From: Bacteroidota bacterium | Lineage (GTDB): Bacteria; Bacteroidota; Bacteroidia; Bacteroidales; UBA4417 | Assembly: GCA_013376995.1 (NCBI GenBank) | Contig: JACAAZ010000002.1 | Coordinates: 335,882-399,881, forward strand | Reading direction: 5' to 3' | DNA length: 64,000 nucleotides | In this document: in pieces, positions 40,663-50,239 of the stretch | Position numbering within the stretch: the stretch's first letter is position 1 | Layout: each line of letters begins with the position of its first letter | Translations under genes and position numbers: made by a program | Notes under the pieces: model-generated | What the model saw: the letters and a program-made list of their open reading frames with translations, nothing else | Databases searched by the model: none | What the model was told of the DNA's origin: nothing

Positions 40663-42645
40663 ATGTCAGATCACGAAAATAGCCCCATCAAAGGACTTCC
40701 TGAAAATGCCTATACCGAATTAAAACCCGGTGAAACTTACGAACCAATTATGTCACCCCAAAAGGTATACCCGGAAGTTAATACCTGGAGTGTGCTTTGG
40801 GGAATTGTTATGGCCGCTGTCTTTTCAGCTGCAGCAGCATACCTTGGACTAAAGATCGGCCAGGTATTTGAAGCCGCCATTCCAATAGCCATTATAGCTG
40901 TTGGATTGTCAACGGTATTCAAGCGTAAAGGAGCATTGGGGGAAAATGTGATTATTCAAAGTATTGGTGCCAGTTCAGGCGTTATTGTGGCCGGGGCAAT
41001 TTTTACCCTGCCGGCATTATATATTCTTCATCTCGAAGCCCAATTTTACCAGGTGTTCCTATCTTCATTGCTGGGTGGTTTCCTGGGGATACTGTTCCTG
41101 ATCCCGTTCCGGAAATATTTTGTGGCCGAGATGCATGGTAAATATCCTTTCCCGGAAGCTACAGCTACTACCGAAGTATTGGTCTCCGGTGCAAAGGGTG
41201 GAAACCAGGCACGATTGCTTTTGGTTGCCGGCCTCATCGGTGGGGTTTATGATTTTATTATCGCCACTTTTGGCTGGTGGTCGGAAGTCTTTACGACGAG
41301 AGTTATTCCAGTCGGACAAATGTTGGCAGATAAAGCCAAAATCGTCTTTAAACTGAATGTTGGTGCTGCTGTTGTTGGCCTTGGTTATATTATCGGGCTT
41401 CGCTATGCAGCTATTATCTGTGCTGGCTCCTTTGTGGGCTGGTACGTGGTAATCCCAATCATCAACTATTTCGCCGACGGGCAAACCATCGCTGTAGGAA
41501 CGAATATCACGGCACTGATTTCTTCCATGTCAGCCGAAGATATTTTTAAGGCTTATGTCCGCCCGATTGGGATTGGTGGAATTGCTATGGCCGGTATCAT
41601 TGGCATCATCCGGTCAAGCAAAATAATTCAATCGGCAGTATCATTGGCCGGCAAGGAAATCTTTGGGAAACATAAATCAGGCAAGGTAGATCTTCGCACC
41701 CAAAGGGATCTTCCAATGGCCATCATTGCAGGAGGAATCCTTCTTACAGCCTTGCTGATCTTCGTTTTCTTCCAGTTTGGAGTAGTACATAACCTAACCT
41801 ATGCCTTGGTCGGGCTGGCAATAGTGATGATTATAGCCTTTCTTTTTACAACAGTCGCGGCCAATGCTATAGCCATAGTTGGAACAAACCCTGTGAGCGG
41901 TATGACACTCATGACTCTGATCATCTCTTCACTCATTCTTGTTTCAGTTGGCCTTAAAGGAACTTCCGGTATGATTGCGGCCCTTATTATTGGCGGCGTT
42001 GTTTGCACGGCCCTTTCCATGGCAGGGGGGTTTATTACCGACCTGAAGATTGGGTATTGGCTTGGATCATCCCCTTATAAACAGCAGTCGTGGAAGTTCC
42101 TGGGAACGCTGGTATCTGCCGTTACAGTTGGAGGTGTGATAATCGTCCTGAACAAAACCTACGGGTTTACAGGAGACAGGGCGATGGTGGCTCCACAGGC
42201 AAATGCAATGGCAGCTGTGATAGGACCTATGATGAGCGGGCAGCCTGCACCCTGGATGCTTTATGCAGCAGGAGCTTTCCTTTCGCTGATCCTTACCATG
42301 ATCGGTGTACCGGCATTAGCCTTCTCGCTGGGAATGTTCATTCCTATCCAGCTGAACACGCCTTTGTTATTAGGCGGCATCATCGCCAACTTTGTTGCCA
42401 AACGCAGCAAGGATGAAAAACTCAATACGGCCAGGAGGGAACGGGGAACACTTATTGCTTCTGGATTTATTGCCGGTGGCGCTTTGATGGGCGTGATTTC
42501 AGCGGTACTCGCGAATTTCGGCCTGAACTGGGTCAACAAGGAATGGTTTGAATCACATTCTGCCGAAGCATTGTCACTTCTTATGCTTGCTATCCTGTGT
42601 GGCTATTTCATTTGGGAGAGTTTGAGGGCGAAGGTGGAAGAGTAG
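40663..42645 (+). CDS. OPT family oligopeptide transporter
   Basis: This 660-residue inner-membrane protein has about 14-16 hydrophobic segments. It has the OPT family's conserved beginning: NTWSVLWGIVMAAVFSAAAAYLG, then the GENVIIQSIGASSGVIVAGAIFTLPALY segment. YPFPEATATTEVL is also present. It probably imports oligopeptides, although some OPT members carry metal chelates or siderophores. Peptidase T follows 330 bases downstream, which would fit use of imported tripeptides. Confidence 0.93.
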   Translation: MSDHENSPIKGLPENAYTELKPGETYEPIMSPQKVYPEVNTWSVLWGIVMAAVFSAAAAYLGLKIGQVFEAAIPIAIIAVGLSTVFKRKGALGENVIIQSIGASSGVIVAGAIFTLPALYILHLEAQFYQVFLSSLLGGFLGILFLIPFRKYFVAEMHGKYPFPEATATTEVLVSGAKGGNQARLLLVAGLIGGVYDFIIATFGWWSEVFTTRVIPVGQMLADKAKIVFKLNVGAAVVGLGYIIGLRYAAIICAGSFVGWYVVIPIINYFADGQTIAVGTNITALISSMSAEDIFKAYVRPIGIGGIAMAGIIGIIRSSKIIQSAVSLAGKEIFGKHKSGKVDLRTQRDLPMAIIAGGILLTALLIFVFFQFGVVHNLTYALVGLAIVMIIAFLFTTVAANAIAIVGTNPVSGMTLMTLIISSLILVSVGLKGTSGMIAALIIGGVVCTALSMAGGFITDLKIGYWLGSSPYKQQSWKFLGTLVSAVTVGGVIIVLNKTYGFTGDRAMVAPQANAMAAVIGPMMSGQPAPWMLYAAGAFLSLILTMIGVPALAFSLGMFIPIQLNTPLLLGGIIANFVAKRSKDEKLNTARRERGTLIASGFIAGGALMGVISAVLANFGLNWVNKEWFESHSAEALSLLMLAILCGYFIWESLRAKVEE

Positions 42646-42975
42646 TTTTGAAGATAAAAGACAAAAGGAAAAAGATAAAAGGCGGGCGGGAGGCAGTTGG
42701 CAGTAGGCAGGATGCTTTGAGGGCGTGACTGGGGGAAAGGGAGAAGAGGAGAGGTCTAACAGGAGTAAGGGTGATCGTGAATTGGTTTACTGCAATTCCT
42801 TGATATGCCTTGGTCTTGCCTTCAAATCCGAAAACAGTGATGGATTTGTCCTGGCCGGAAATGACCATTGAATGATCCGCCAGCTGGCGGAAATGACCAT
42901 TAAATGACCATTGTATGATCCGCCAGCTGGCGGAAATGACTATTGTTTGACCACCGAATGATTAAACTTAACCCC
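42646..42975. repeat. purine-rich repeat followed by 11-bp-period array with two nested palindromes
   Basis: 42656-42681 repeats exactly the 26-base purine word found at the mutY end. From 42861 to 42960 the sequence is built of 11-base words such as ATGACCATTGA and ATGACCATTGT. It is interrupted twice by TCCGCCAGCTGGCGGA (42876-42891 and 42919-42934), each copy flanked by TGA on both sides. A much longer relative of this array is at 62296-62578. No gene is seen. Confidence 0.85.
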
Positions 42976-44202
42976 ATGAAACAAGATATCCTTTCCCGCT
43001 TCCTCCGCTATGTGAGCATTGATACACAAAGTGATGACAGTTCCAATTCCATGCCCAGTACATCCAAGCAGTTCGACATGCTGAGGATGCTGCGTGATGA
43101 ACTTGAATCTCTTGGTTTGGAAGATGTAAGCCTTGATGAAAACGGCTATATCATGGCTACTTTGCCGGCAACTACAACAAGGAAAGCCCCGGTTATCGGA
43201 TTCATAGCCCATGTGGATACAGCACCTGATATGAGTGGTGCCAATGTTAAACCCCAGATCATTAAGAATTATGATGGGGGGAGCATCGTGCTGAACAAGG
43301 AATTAAATCTTGAGCTTACCACTGCTGATTTCCCTGAGCTAAAGGAATATGTTGGCCAGACCATGATTGTAACAGACGGGACTACATTATTGGGGGCAGA
43401 TGATAAAGCGGGTGTGACGGAGATCATGGCTGCTGTCGAATACCTGGTGAAGCATCCTGAAATCGAGCATGGAACCCTTAAAATCGGGTTTACTCCGGAT
43501 GAAGAAATTGGCCGGGGTGTGGATAAATTTGATGTCAAAAAATTCGGGGCAGATTTTGCCTATACCATGGATGGTGGCGGAGTTGGCGAATTGGAATATG
43601 AGAATTTCAATGCTGCCGGAGCCAAAGTTTTTATACAGGGACGGAATATTCACCCGGGTTATGCAAAGAGCAAAATGTTGAATGCTATACTCATGGCTAT
43701 GGAGTTCAATGCTTTATTGCCTGTTTTTGAACGCCCCGAATTTACCCAGGATTACGAAGGGTTCTATCACCTGATCAAAATGGATGGCTCAGTCGAGAAG
43801 GCTTCCATCCAATACATTATCCGGGATCATGATAAGGTGAAATTCGAGCATAAGAAGGCATTCTTCCTGCAATGCATCGATTTCATGAATAAGCGGTACG
43901 GGGAAAAGGTATTCACCCCGGAACTGAAGGATCAGTATTTCAACATGCGTGAAATGGTTGAACCCGTTTACCATGTAGTTGAAACTGCCCGCCAGGCCAT
44001 GGTGGAACTGGGTATCGAGCCAAAAGTCGTTCCGATTCGCGGGGGTACTGATGGTGCCCGCCTGAGTTACATGGGACTTCCCTGTCCCAATATTTTCGCC
44101 GGAGGCCATAACTTCCACGGGAAATTCGAGTATATACCCCTTGAATCCATGGAAAAGGCTGTACAGGTGATATTGAAGATCGTGGAGAAATACTCAGCCT
44201 GA
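42976..44202 (+). CDS. pepT: peptidase T (tripeptidase)
   Basis: PepT is a cytoplasmic zinc aminotripeptidase of the M20 family. The 408-residue protein has FIAHVDTAPD (metal His and Asp near residue 78), the bridging Asp in LLGADDKAGV, the catalytic Glu in FTPDEEIGRG and YTMDGGGVGELEYENFNAA. It also has the dimerisation text NIHPGYAKSKMLNA and PIRGGTDGARLSYMGLPCPNIFAGG near the end. The ATG at 42976 gives the standard MKQDILSRFLRYV start. The stop codon directly abuts that of the convergent gene (TGATCA). Confidence 0.96.
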   Translation: MKQDILSRFLRYVSIDTQSDDSSNSMPSTSKQFDMLRMLRDELESLGLEDVSLDENGYIMATLPATTTRKAPVIGFIAHVDTAPDMSGANVKPQIIKNYDGGSIVLNKELNLELTTADFPELKEYVGQTMIVTDGTTLLGADDKAGVTEIMAAVEYLVKHPEIEHGTLKIGFTPDEEIGRGVDKFDVKKFGADFAYTMDGGGVGELEYENFNAAGAKVFIQGRNIHPGYAKSKMLNAILMAMEFNALLPVFERPEFTQDYEGFYHLIKMDGSVEKASIQYIIRDHDKVKFEHKKAFFLQCIDFMNKRYGEKVFTPELKDQYFNMREMVEPVYHVVETARQAMVELGIEPKVVPIRGGTDGARLSYMGLPCPNIFAGGHNFHGKFEYIPLESMEKAVQVILKIVEKYSA

Positions 44203-46239
44203 TCAATGGTTCACTACGACTTTCCAGGTAACGTGACTGCAATCTTTCAACACCAATTCAACGAAATATACATTTGGGCAGAGTCTTGAAGTTTCAAGAA
44301 CCGCATCTGTATCTTCATTCAACTCTTTCTTGTTTAATAGCCTGCCAAAGGTGTCATGAATCATGACCTCTTTTACCTTACCCTGAGTTGCTATGTGGAG
44401 TTTGTCATCTGCCGGATTAGGATAGCATTTAATTCCTGTGACAGGAATATTTTCGATCCCCTCAGGAATTACCCAGTCTACATTAGAAAATTCTGATTCC
44501 CCTTCATTATAAAGGGCTGTGATTCTGTAAAATGCATAAATTCCTCCAAATACATCATTTTCAATATACTGACTAGCTTGCGACTGCGCAGTCCCGATTA
44601 ATGTCCATGGACAAATTGTGTCCCATTGTCCGAGAAAAGACTGAATCAGCATATGATAAATATTATAGCCGAGTAGTTCACAAGGGCTGTCAGTATAACC
44701 AGGTAATGCTGTTTGCGCAATTGAGTTAATGCAGCCGGAATCCCGGCCTGATGAATTTGCATTTAAGGGTGTTATGCTTCCTTTTTTACTTTGGGTTAGT
44801 CCTGTGGACAGCAAAGTATCCTTTTTACTATCACCAAGTAAGGCATATGCACGTATCAGGAATACGCAGGGATTATAACCATAATCAGTGAGGTGAGCCC
44901 AGGCATTTCCGTCATAATACCATTCTTTATTTGCTTGTACATTTGGACCATCCTCGTCGGAGCCTAAATAATTTGTCTGGCCTGCAAGCATATTCCAGTG
45001 CACCATCATTATGAAATTACCATCCAGGTTAATGTCAGGCAGATATATGGTTTGCCAGGAATCACTCATAGGAACAAAGGGTTCACTCGAACCAACTAAT
45101 TCGAAGTTGTTATTGAAGACATCAATTGTTACAGTTTCTCCGCCGGAAGCACTGTTGGACTGCCAGTAAACATCAGCAGAAACTAATTTTCCTACATCAT
45201 TAACATCAAATTCGTTGCCTAACCAGGAGTCATAGCCCGGGCTAATCGCCCAACCATTTTCCGCAGAATTATCATCTAACACATATTCTGAAGGAGTTCC
45301 ACTTCCCTGAGGTAGGGTCCAGGTTAACAATACATCGTTCTGCGGGTTTCCATACCAGTAGGCATTAAGGTTCGTTGGCGGGTATAGATTCAAATGCGAA
45401 TAAATGTGGATGTTATCGATGAACCATGCATCAATACCAGTTGAGTGTATACCGGAGGCCCTGAACCGGAATTTGAAAGCATGATGTTTAGATCTTACGC
45501 TGATATCTAACTTTTCATGCTGCCATATCTGAGTTCCGGTATTGGCATAAGTGAATTCAGGATACCAGGCAGACCCATCCCAGACCTCTACATCCAGTTT
45601 TTCACTCCCTGATCCTGACTGGTCTATTAGCCTTAAATCAAATTCCAGGTAAATGCTGTAGGGAGAAGTGCTTGTAATGGATGTTGGGTTAATCCAGTAG
45701 CTTTCCAATGATCTGTTGTAATTAACATACCCTGCGGTTCCATCGAATTTTACATCCGGCCAGTTGAAGCCGGATAGGTTATCTACATACCAGCCTTGTT
45801 CTGCTGTCCAAAGTTGGGTGCTAAGTGTTGAACTGCTCCATGTTTCTGAAAATGGTAAAGGAAATCCATATGCAACAATCAATGTATCAGGACCAGCTAT
45901 CCCGGATTCTCCGAATTGCCCCGGGAATCCATATGGAGTGAGGTCATAAACAGCTGTTAGTGAATAATACTGCAGTCCGTTAAAAGATACAAATGACATT
46001 GACGTTGTTTGGGCCCCGCATGAAATCAGTAGGGAATCATTCCGGTAAATATTGAAGGAACTCAAGTTGGTTGGGACCTGGCCAGCAATACTGTCGAACG
46101 GCAGTTCCCAGCTAAGATTTACCTGGTTGCTATCGGAAGTTGCCACAAAGTTTGAAGGAGGAATCAGGTCCTGTGGATAAACGTAACTACTCACGAGAAA
46201 TGAAATAATGAGTAGCATTAAGTAGTAAGATTTTTTCAT
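44203..46239 (-). CDS. T9SS-exported protein with fibronectin III-like and jelly-roll domains
   Basis: The 678-residue protein has a signal peptide (MKKSYYLMLLIISFLVSSYVYPQ). An Fn3-like domain (PPSNFVATSDSNQVNLSWELPF) is followed by a MAM/jelly-roll-like domain (about 125-285, ending WFIDNIHIYSHL). A second Fn3-like start (PPTNLNAYWYGNPQNDVLLTWTLP) and a further carbohydrate-binding-like stretch follow. The type A sorting domain occupies about 595-678 (CYPNPADDKLHIA, NVYFVEL). It resembles cleaved-adhesion or peptidase-associated proteins but has no catalytic domain that I can see. Confidence 0.82.
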   Translation of the reverse strand: MKKSYYLMLLIISFLVSSYVYPQDLIPPSNFVATSDSNQVNLSWELPFDSIAGQVPTNLSSFNIYRNDSLLISCGAQTTSMSFVSFNGLQYYSLTAVYDLTPYGFPGQFGESGIAGPDTLIVAYGFPLPFSETWSSSTLSTQLWTAEQGWYVDNLSGFNWPDVKFDGTAGYVNYNRSLESYWINPTSITSTSPYSIYLEFDLRLIDQSGSGSEKLDVEVWDGSAWYPEFTYANTGTQIWQHEKLDISVRSKHHAFKFRFRASGIHSTGIDAWFIDNIHIYSHLNLYPPTNLNAYWYGNPQNDVLLTWTLPQGSGTPSEYVLDDNSAENGWAISPGYDSWLGNEFDVNDVGKLVSADVYWQSNSASGGETVTIDVFNNNFELVGSSEPFVPMSDSWQTIYLPDINLDGNFIMMVHWNMLAGQTNYLGSDEDGPNVQANKEWYYDGNAWAHLTDYGYNPCVFLIRAYALLGDSKKDTLLSTGLTQSKKGSITPLNANSSGRDSGCINSIAQTALPGYTDSPCELLGYNIYHMLIQSFLGQWDTICPWTLIGTAQSQASQYIENDVFGGIYAFYRITALYNEGESEFSNVDWVIPEGIENIPVTGIKCYPNPADDKLHIATQGKVKEVMIHDTFGRLLNKKELNEDTDAVLETSRLCPNVYFVELVLKDCSHVTWKVVVNH

Positions 46240-46367
46240 AAGCCGGAATTTAATAGTTAAAAAGCAATCAAAAAGTTCTTTCTGAATAATTTCGTATTCA
46301 AAAAGTTAAGCTGAATATAAGACAATTGAAAAAGGTTTTACCCTTACAGGCAGGCAAGGAAAATAAT

Positions 46368-46481
46368 GGAACGCTAATTACGCGAATGCATACTTTGTAG
46401 TATTGCATTTTATATTGAAGACGCAAAAAAACAGGAGGTTCTGCGTGAATCCGCGATAAAAATCCGCGTAGTCCGCGTTCC
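46368..46481. repeat. intergenic inverted repeat, 'AACGCGGATTACGCG' type
   Basis: The left arm GGAACGCTAATTACGCGAAT (46368-46387) pairs imperfectly with the right arm ending GTCCGCGTTCC (46471-46481). It lies directly downstream of the Fe-S membrane protein gene and probably folds into a long hairpin. Confidence 0.75.
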
Positions 46482-46504
46482 AATTTTCATCAGAAGGGAA
46501 GTAA

Positions 46505-47815
46505 TTACCCTGCAACCTCAAGCCCTTCCGCCCACTTCATCCTGTCCTGGGGTGAGAACTGCCATGGGGCGCCGTTGTTTTCGATGTTTGTGAACATCAT
46601 ATTCAGTCCGGCAGGAGCAGCAGCTTCTTCCATTACCAGGAATCGGCGCATTTCGACAATAAGCGAAGGATGGTTGATGTTTACCGGGCATTCCTGAGCG
46701 CAGGCATTGCAGGTAGTGCAGGCCCATAGCTCTTCTGCAGAAATATAATCACGGAGAAATGACTTTCCGTCATTGTAATCCTTGCCATTCTTCACCAGGC
46801 CCGGGCCTTTTTCCTTCATGCGTGCACGGAGGTCGATGAAGATCTTGCGGGGAGACAGCTTTTTACCGGTGATATTGGCGGGGCAGACTGACGTACAGCG
46901 GCCGCATTCGGTGCAGGCCAGGGAATCAAAATAATTCTTCCAGGTAACATCTTCCACATCCTTCACTCCAAAACGGGATGGGGGCGGAGCATCTGCCGGA
47001 GCTGCAGCAAAAGCCGTTTCAGGATTCATCATGAGTTTAACCTCACGGGTAACGCTTTCCATATTGGGTAAATAGCCCAGGGGCTCAAGGCGACTGAGGA
47101 AAACATTCGGGACAGAGGTAAATACATGGAAGTGCTTGGAATAAGGAAGAATATTGGCAAAAAGGAAAATCAGCAGGATGTGCATCCACCAATACACTTC
47201 ATGAAAAACAGGTGCAGTGGAAGGTGTTATGATGAAAGAAACCAGTGGCAGATACAACTTACTTATTGGAAAACAACCTTTAGCATCCAGGGGATGCATG
47301 ACCAGGTAGGAAATATTAAGGCCGATCAGGGATTTCATCAGGAAGAATATGATAGCCAGGGCAATAAGTGCGTCCCATTTGGATTTCTTCTGCATTTCAA
47401 CTCCATAGAACCGCTGGATATGCATGAAAAGCCTGCGCACAAGAAAAACAAGTATGGAGAAGAGGATAACATAAGCCATAATGTCCCCTGAAGCTGTGAC
47501 AAAATTGTAGAACCAGCCCGTAACTGCCATGGGCCGCTCTAGGCCAGTCAATCCTTCTACAACCATTTCTATGCTTCCCAGGGTGATGACGATGAATCCC
47601 CAGAATACCAAGGCATGGATGGTGCCGATTACGGGCCTTCGCAGGATTTTCGACTGACCGATGGCTACTCCCATCATCATGTTGAAGCGCTTTCCAAATT
47701 CCTTTACGGGCCAGGGTTTTGTGAACCTGAACCAGCTAATGAGCCTGTAGAGGGTGTATGAAAACACTCCAAGAGTGGTCAGTAACGTAAGGGTGAAGAG
47801 GAGTTGTTTTGCCAT
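46505..47815 (-). CDS. membrane-bound 4Fe-4S oxidoreductase subunit (heterodisulfide reductase-like)
   Basis: The 436-residue protein has a NarI-like membrane part with five to six hydrophobic segments (about 1-235) and a cytoplasmic domain with two 4Fe-4S motifs, CTECGRCTSVCP and CTTCNACAQECP. It resembles the HdrE/DsrM-type fused subunit that passes electrons between the quinone pool and a soluble partner. In Bacteroidota such genes are usually followed by a CCG-domain (Fe-S)-binding partner; here a repeat follows instead. The electron donor and acceptor are unknown. Confidence 0.85.
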   Translation of the reverse strand: MAKQLLFTLTLLTTLGVFSYTLYRLISWFRFTKPWPVKEFGKRFNMMMGVAIGQSKILRRPVIGTIHALVFWGFIVITLGSIEMVVEGLTGLERPMAVTGWFYNFVTASGDIMAYVILFSILVFLVRRLFMHIQRFYGVEMQKKSKWDALIALAIIFFLMKSLIGLNISYLVMHPLDAKGCFPISKLYLPLVSFIITPSTAPVFHEVYWWMHILLIFLFANILPYSKHFHVFTSVPNVFLSRLEPLGYLPNMESVTREVKLMMNPETAFAAAPADAPPPSRFGVKDVEDVTWKNYFDSLACTECGRCTSVCPANITGKKLSPRKIFIDLRARMKEKGPGLVKNGKDYNDGKSFLRDYISAEELWACTTCNACAQECPVNINHPSLIVEMRRFLVMEEAAAPAGLNMMFTNIENNGAPWQFSPQDRMKWAEGLEVAG

Positions 47816-48041
47816 GGGATTGGGTAATAAATTCTCACTCTAAAATACATAATATTCCGAATTGTAGATATGTCTCTTTGGATTGATTGATTTTTCCGTT
47901 AAAATCCGTGCTTTTCAGTTCAATCCGTGTTCTATTCCGGATTTTAGGACACGGATTGCACGGAAAGAAGGGATTTACACAGAAAATAATTTAGGATATT
48001 CACCTGTAAAACAAGCCATTACAAATCAGTAACAAAATATG
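47816..48041. repeat. intergenic inverted repeat, 'GAACACGGAT' type
   Basis: 47885-47995 holds CCGTTAAAATCCGTGC, CAATCCGTGTTCTATTCCGG and then the inverted half CCGGATTTTAGGACACGGATTGCACGG, a long imperfect hairpin between the divergent Fe-S and padR genes. Confidence 0.75.
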
Positions 48042-48077
48042 CTATGCAATATTTAGTACTATGTATTGCATAGTACT
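48042..48077. promoter_or_regulatory. double overlapping palindromic operator before padR
   Basis: Two perfect inverted repeats overlap. AGTACTATG-5-CATAGTACT is at 48055-48077, and CTATGCAATA-12-TATTGCATAG is at 48042-48073. They share the right half and cover the likely -33 element (ATTG, 48065-48068), so a dimeric repressor bound here would block transcription. PadR-family proteins bind such dyads and commonly regulate themselves. Confidence 0.7.
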
Positions 48078-48096
48078 GTTTAATGCACTATCTTTG
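48065..48096 (+). promoter_or_regulatory. promoter of padR
   Basis: ATTG (48065-48068), 20 bases, then TATCTTTG (48089-48096), a perfect -7 box. The start would be near 48103, 19 bases before the ATG at 48122. Confidence 0.65.
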
Positions 48097-48121
48097 TCGC
48101 GAAATTAATTAACAGATCTCC

Positions 48122-48478
48122 ATGGAAAAAGCAGAATCGACCATTGCGCAGATGCGTAAAGGAGTATTGGAGATGAGCGTGCTTGCAGCCATCAATGGGA
48201 ACGAGGCCTATGCTTCCGATATCCTGGAAAGACTCAAACATGCTCAGCTAATCGTTGTGGAAGGAACTCTTTACCCGATCCTTACCCGCCTGAAAAATGA
48301 AGGATTTCTCAGTTACCGCTGGGAAGAATCTACTTCAGGCCCACCCCGTAAATACTATTCCGTTACGCAGGCCGGCCATGATTTCCTGAACGAACTTCAA
48401 TCGGGCTGGAACGACATGGTATCATCAGTGAGCATGCTCCTGACAATAAATCATTCAACAGAACCTACAAATATTTAA
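48122..48478 (+). CDS. PadR family transcriptional regulator
   Basis: The 118-residue protein has a winged-helix fold of the PadR type: QMRKGVLEMSVLAAINGNEAYASDILERL, then the recognition part VVEGTLYPILTRLKNEGFLSYRWEES and the wing GPPRKYYSVTQAG. It has a short C-terminal dimerisation helix. It precedes a PspC-domain gene by 104 bases; this pair is common in Bacteroidota and suggests that the regulator responds to envelope conditions. A double palindrome upstream suggests autoregulation. Confidence 0.94.
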   Translation: MEKAESTIAQMRKGVLEMSVLAAINGNEAYASDILERLKHAQLIVVEGTLYPILTRLKNEGFLSYRWEESTSGPPRKYYSVTQAGHDFLNELQSGWNDMVSSVSMLLTINHSTEPTNI

Positions 48479-48582
48479 TGATATGAAATAGCCATGGTTG
48501 GTAATTAAGAAACAAATCAAGTTTTCATCTTAACCATGGCGTATTCCATCTGACCTTTAAACAAAAACTAAATTATAACCAG

Positions 48583-50130
48583 ATGAAGAAGAACTTTTCT
48601 GTCAATATAGGAGGGAGGGTGTTCAATATCGATGACGACGCCTACGAACGCCTCAACAATTACCTCAATAACCTGCGCTTATTTTTTGCGACTGACCCGG
48701 GCAGGGAAGAGATCATTGCCGACATCGAAGGCCGTATAGCTGAATTGTTGGAACAAAAGAAAACACAAGGCTTTTCTATTACGACCCTCGAACACATAAA
48801 CGAAGTAATTGCCAGCATGGGCGAACCTGAAGAAGTATCCGGGAAAGAGAAAGAGGGGCCGGCACATCAGCAGTCTCGAACTCCCGGGAAATTATTCAGG
48901 GATCCCGATCACAGGCAGGTGGGTGGTGTGGCAGCAGGCATAGCCGCCTGGTTCGGCATTGACCCGGCATGGATCCGCATCGGATTTGTAGTTCTGACTT
49001 TCTTCTACGGGATTGGAGTTATTCTCTATTTAATCCTTTGGCTGATCCTTCCTCAAGCCCGGACAACGACAGAACGTCTCGAAATGCAGAGACAGACCAT
49101 CAATATCGATAACCTGAGGAATGAAGTTGCTTCTACAGGTAAAGGATTACAACGTACCAGTAACTCCGTGATGCATTCCTTTGGTAAAATCCTTCGCTTC
49201 TTTACTGAAGTGATCACTTATCTGTTTCACCTTTTCCTGAAAGTGCTCCGACTTGCCGGTGGCGCCTTCATGGTTTTACTGGTGCTGGCAATAATTATTG
49301 GATTAGGTTTGACCTATATCATCCGCGACACCTTCAGCACTGGTTTTTATCATCTTGATTCCATAACACAGGCTGATGTATTCTCCTGGCTCATCCCCGG
49401 AACATCTGTCCTTTGGCTTGCCTACCTGGCAATCATTCTTTTTGTGCTGGGTATTGCCGGGATGTTCATATACCTGGGCCTGCGGCTGATGCTGAAATGG
49501 CCCCCGATCCGCTGGCAAATCCTCGTGGTGTTCGGGGTTCTGATCCTTGCCGGCCTGGTATTTGGTGGTGGCGCTGCATACCAGTATTCCCGGAGCATGG
49601 CTGAAAGGGCCAGCAATTCGAAAGTGGATGTCTATGCAACAAAAAGTCATCAAATCCATCTTACTATGGCTTCCATGGATCTTGATCAATATTGGAAACC
49701 ATTGGGTGAAACCGATTTCTCAAAACACAGCCAGGAAGTATTGGGTGAAATGCAACTCAGCATACGGCCGGCACCCGGTGACAGTGTTATCATTACTGCA
49801 ATCAGGGAAGCATCCTCCTACCGGGAAAATATGGCGGCCACATACCTTGAGAGCATCAGCTATACCTATTCCTACCAGGATACGCTTATAACATTCAACC
49901 CCTATTTTTCAATCCCTAAATCTGAAGGCATGCGCCACCAAACACTGGAGCTGATATTGGGAATTCCAGTCAATACGGTAGTCAGGTTAGATGATAACCT
50001 GGCCTGGAAAGTGAATTTCAGGGATTTTAATGATAATGGTAATGGAGGAGGAGAATACATCATGACCTCTTCAGGACTGAAGCTGAAGGAAGTACCAAAG
50101 CCTGTCAGCGATACGACCGCTCAAGAGTAA
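48583..50130 (+). CDS. PspC-domain membrane protein
   Basis: The 515-residue protein has a soluble N-terminal domain (VNIGGRVFNIDDDAYERLNNYLNNL..., residues 5-85) and the PspC domain (about 105-160: KLFRDPDHRQVGGVAAGIAAWFGIDPAWIRIGFVVL...LYLILWLILP). Several membrane segments follow at about 225-335, then a soluble C-terminal domain. PspC proteins sense or buffer membrane stress. It is co-directional with the PadR regulator and probably controlled by it. Confidence 0.9.
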   Translation: MKKNFSVNIGGRVFNIDDDAYERLNNYLNNLRLFFATDPGREEIIADIEGRIAELLEQKKTQGFSITTLEHINEVIASMGEPEEVSGKEKEGPAHQQSRTPGKLFRDPDHRQVGGVAAGIAAWFGIDPAWIRIGFVVLTFFYGIGVILYLILWLILPQARTTTERLEMQRQTINIDNLRNEVASTGKGLQRTSNSVMHSFGKILRFFTEVITYLFHLFLKVLRLAGGAFMVLLVLAIIIGLGLTYIIRDTFSTGFYHLDSITQADVFSWLIPGTSVLWLAYLAIILFVLGIAGMFIYLGLRLMLKWPPIRWQILVVFGVLILAGLVFGGGAAYQYSRSMAERASNSKVDVYATKSHQIHLTMASMDLDQYWKPLGETDFSKHSQEVLGEMQLSIRPAPGDSVIITAIREASSYRENMAATYLESISYTYSYQDTLITFNPYFSIPKSEGMRHQTLELILGIPVNTVVRLDDNLAWKVNFRDFNDNGNGGGEYIMTSSGLKLKEVPKPVSDTTAQE

Positions 50131-50239
50131 CTCAAATTAATGCATCTGGCTGACCGGCATTTTTCCCTTGTGGAAATTTGCTGGTTTTTATTTCATGTAA
50201 TTCCAGCACATTTTTTGAGCTGAATTGACTTTAAAATCG

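Noticed and set aside
48055..48077. palindrome before padR considered as a terminator
   Set aside because: It is AT-rich with a 5-base loop, lies between divergent genes and overlaps the -33 element, so an operator fits better.
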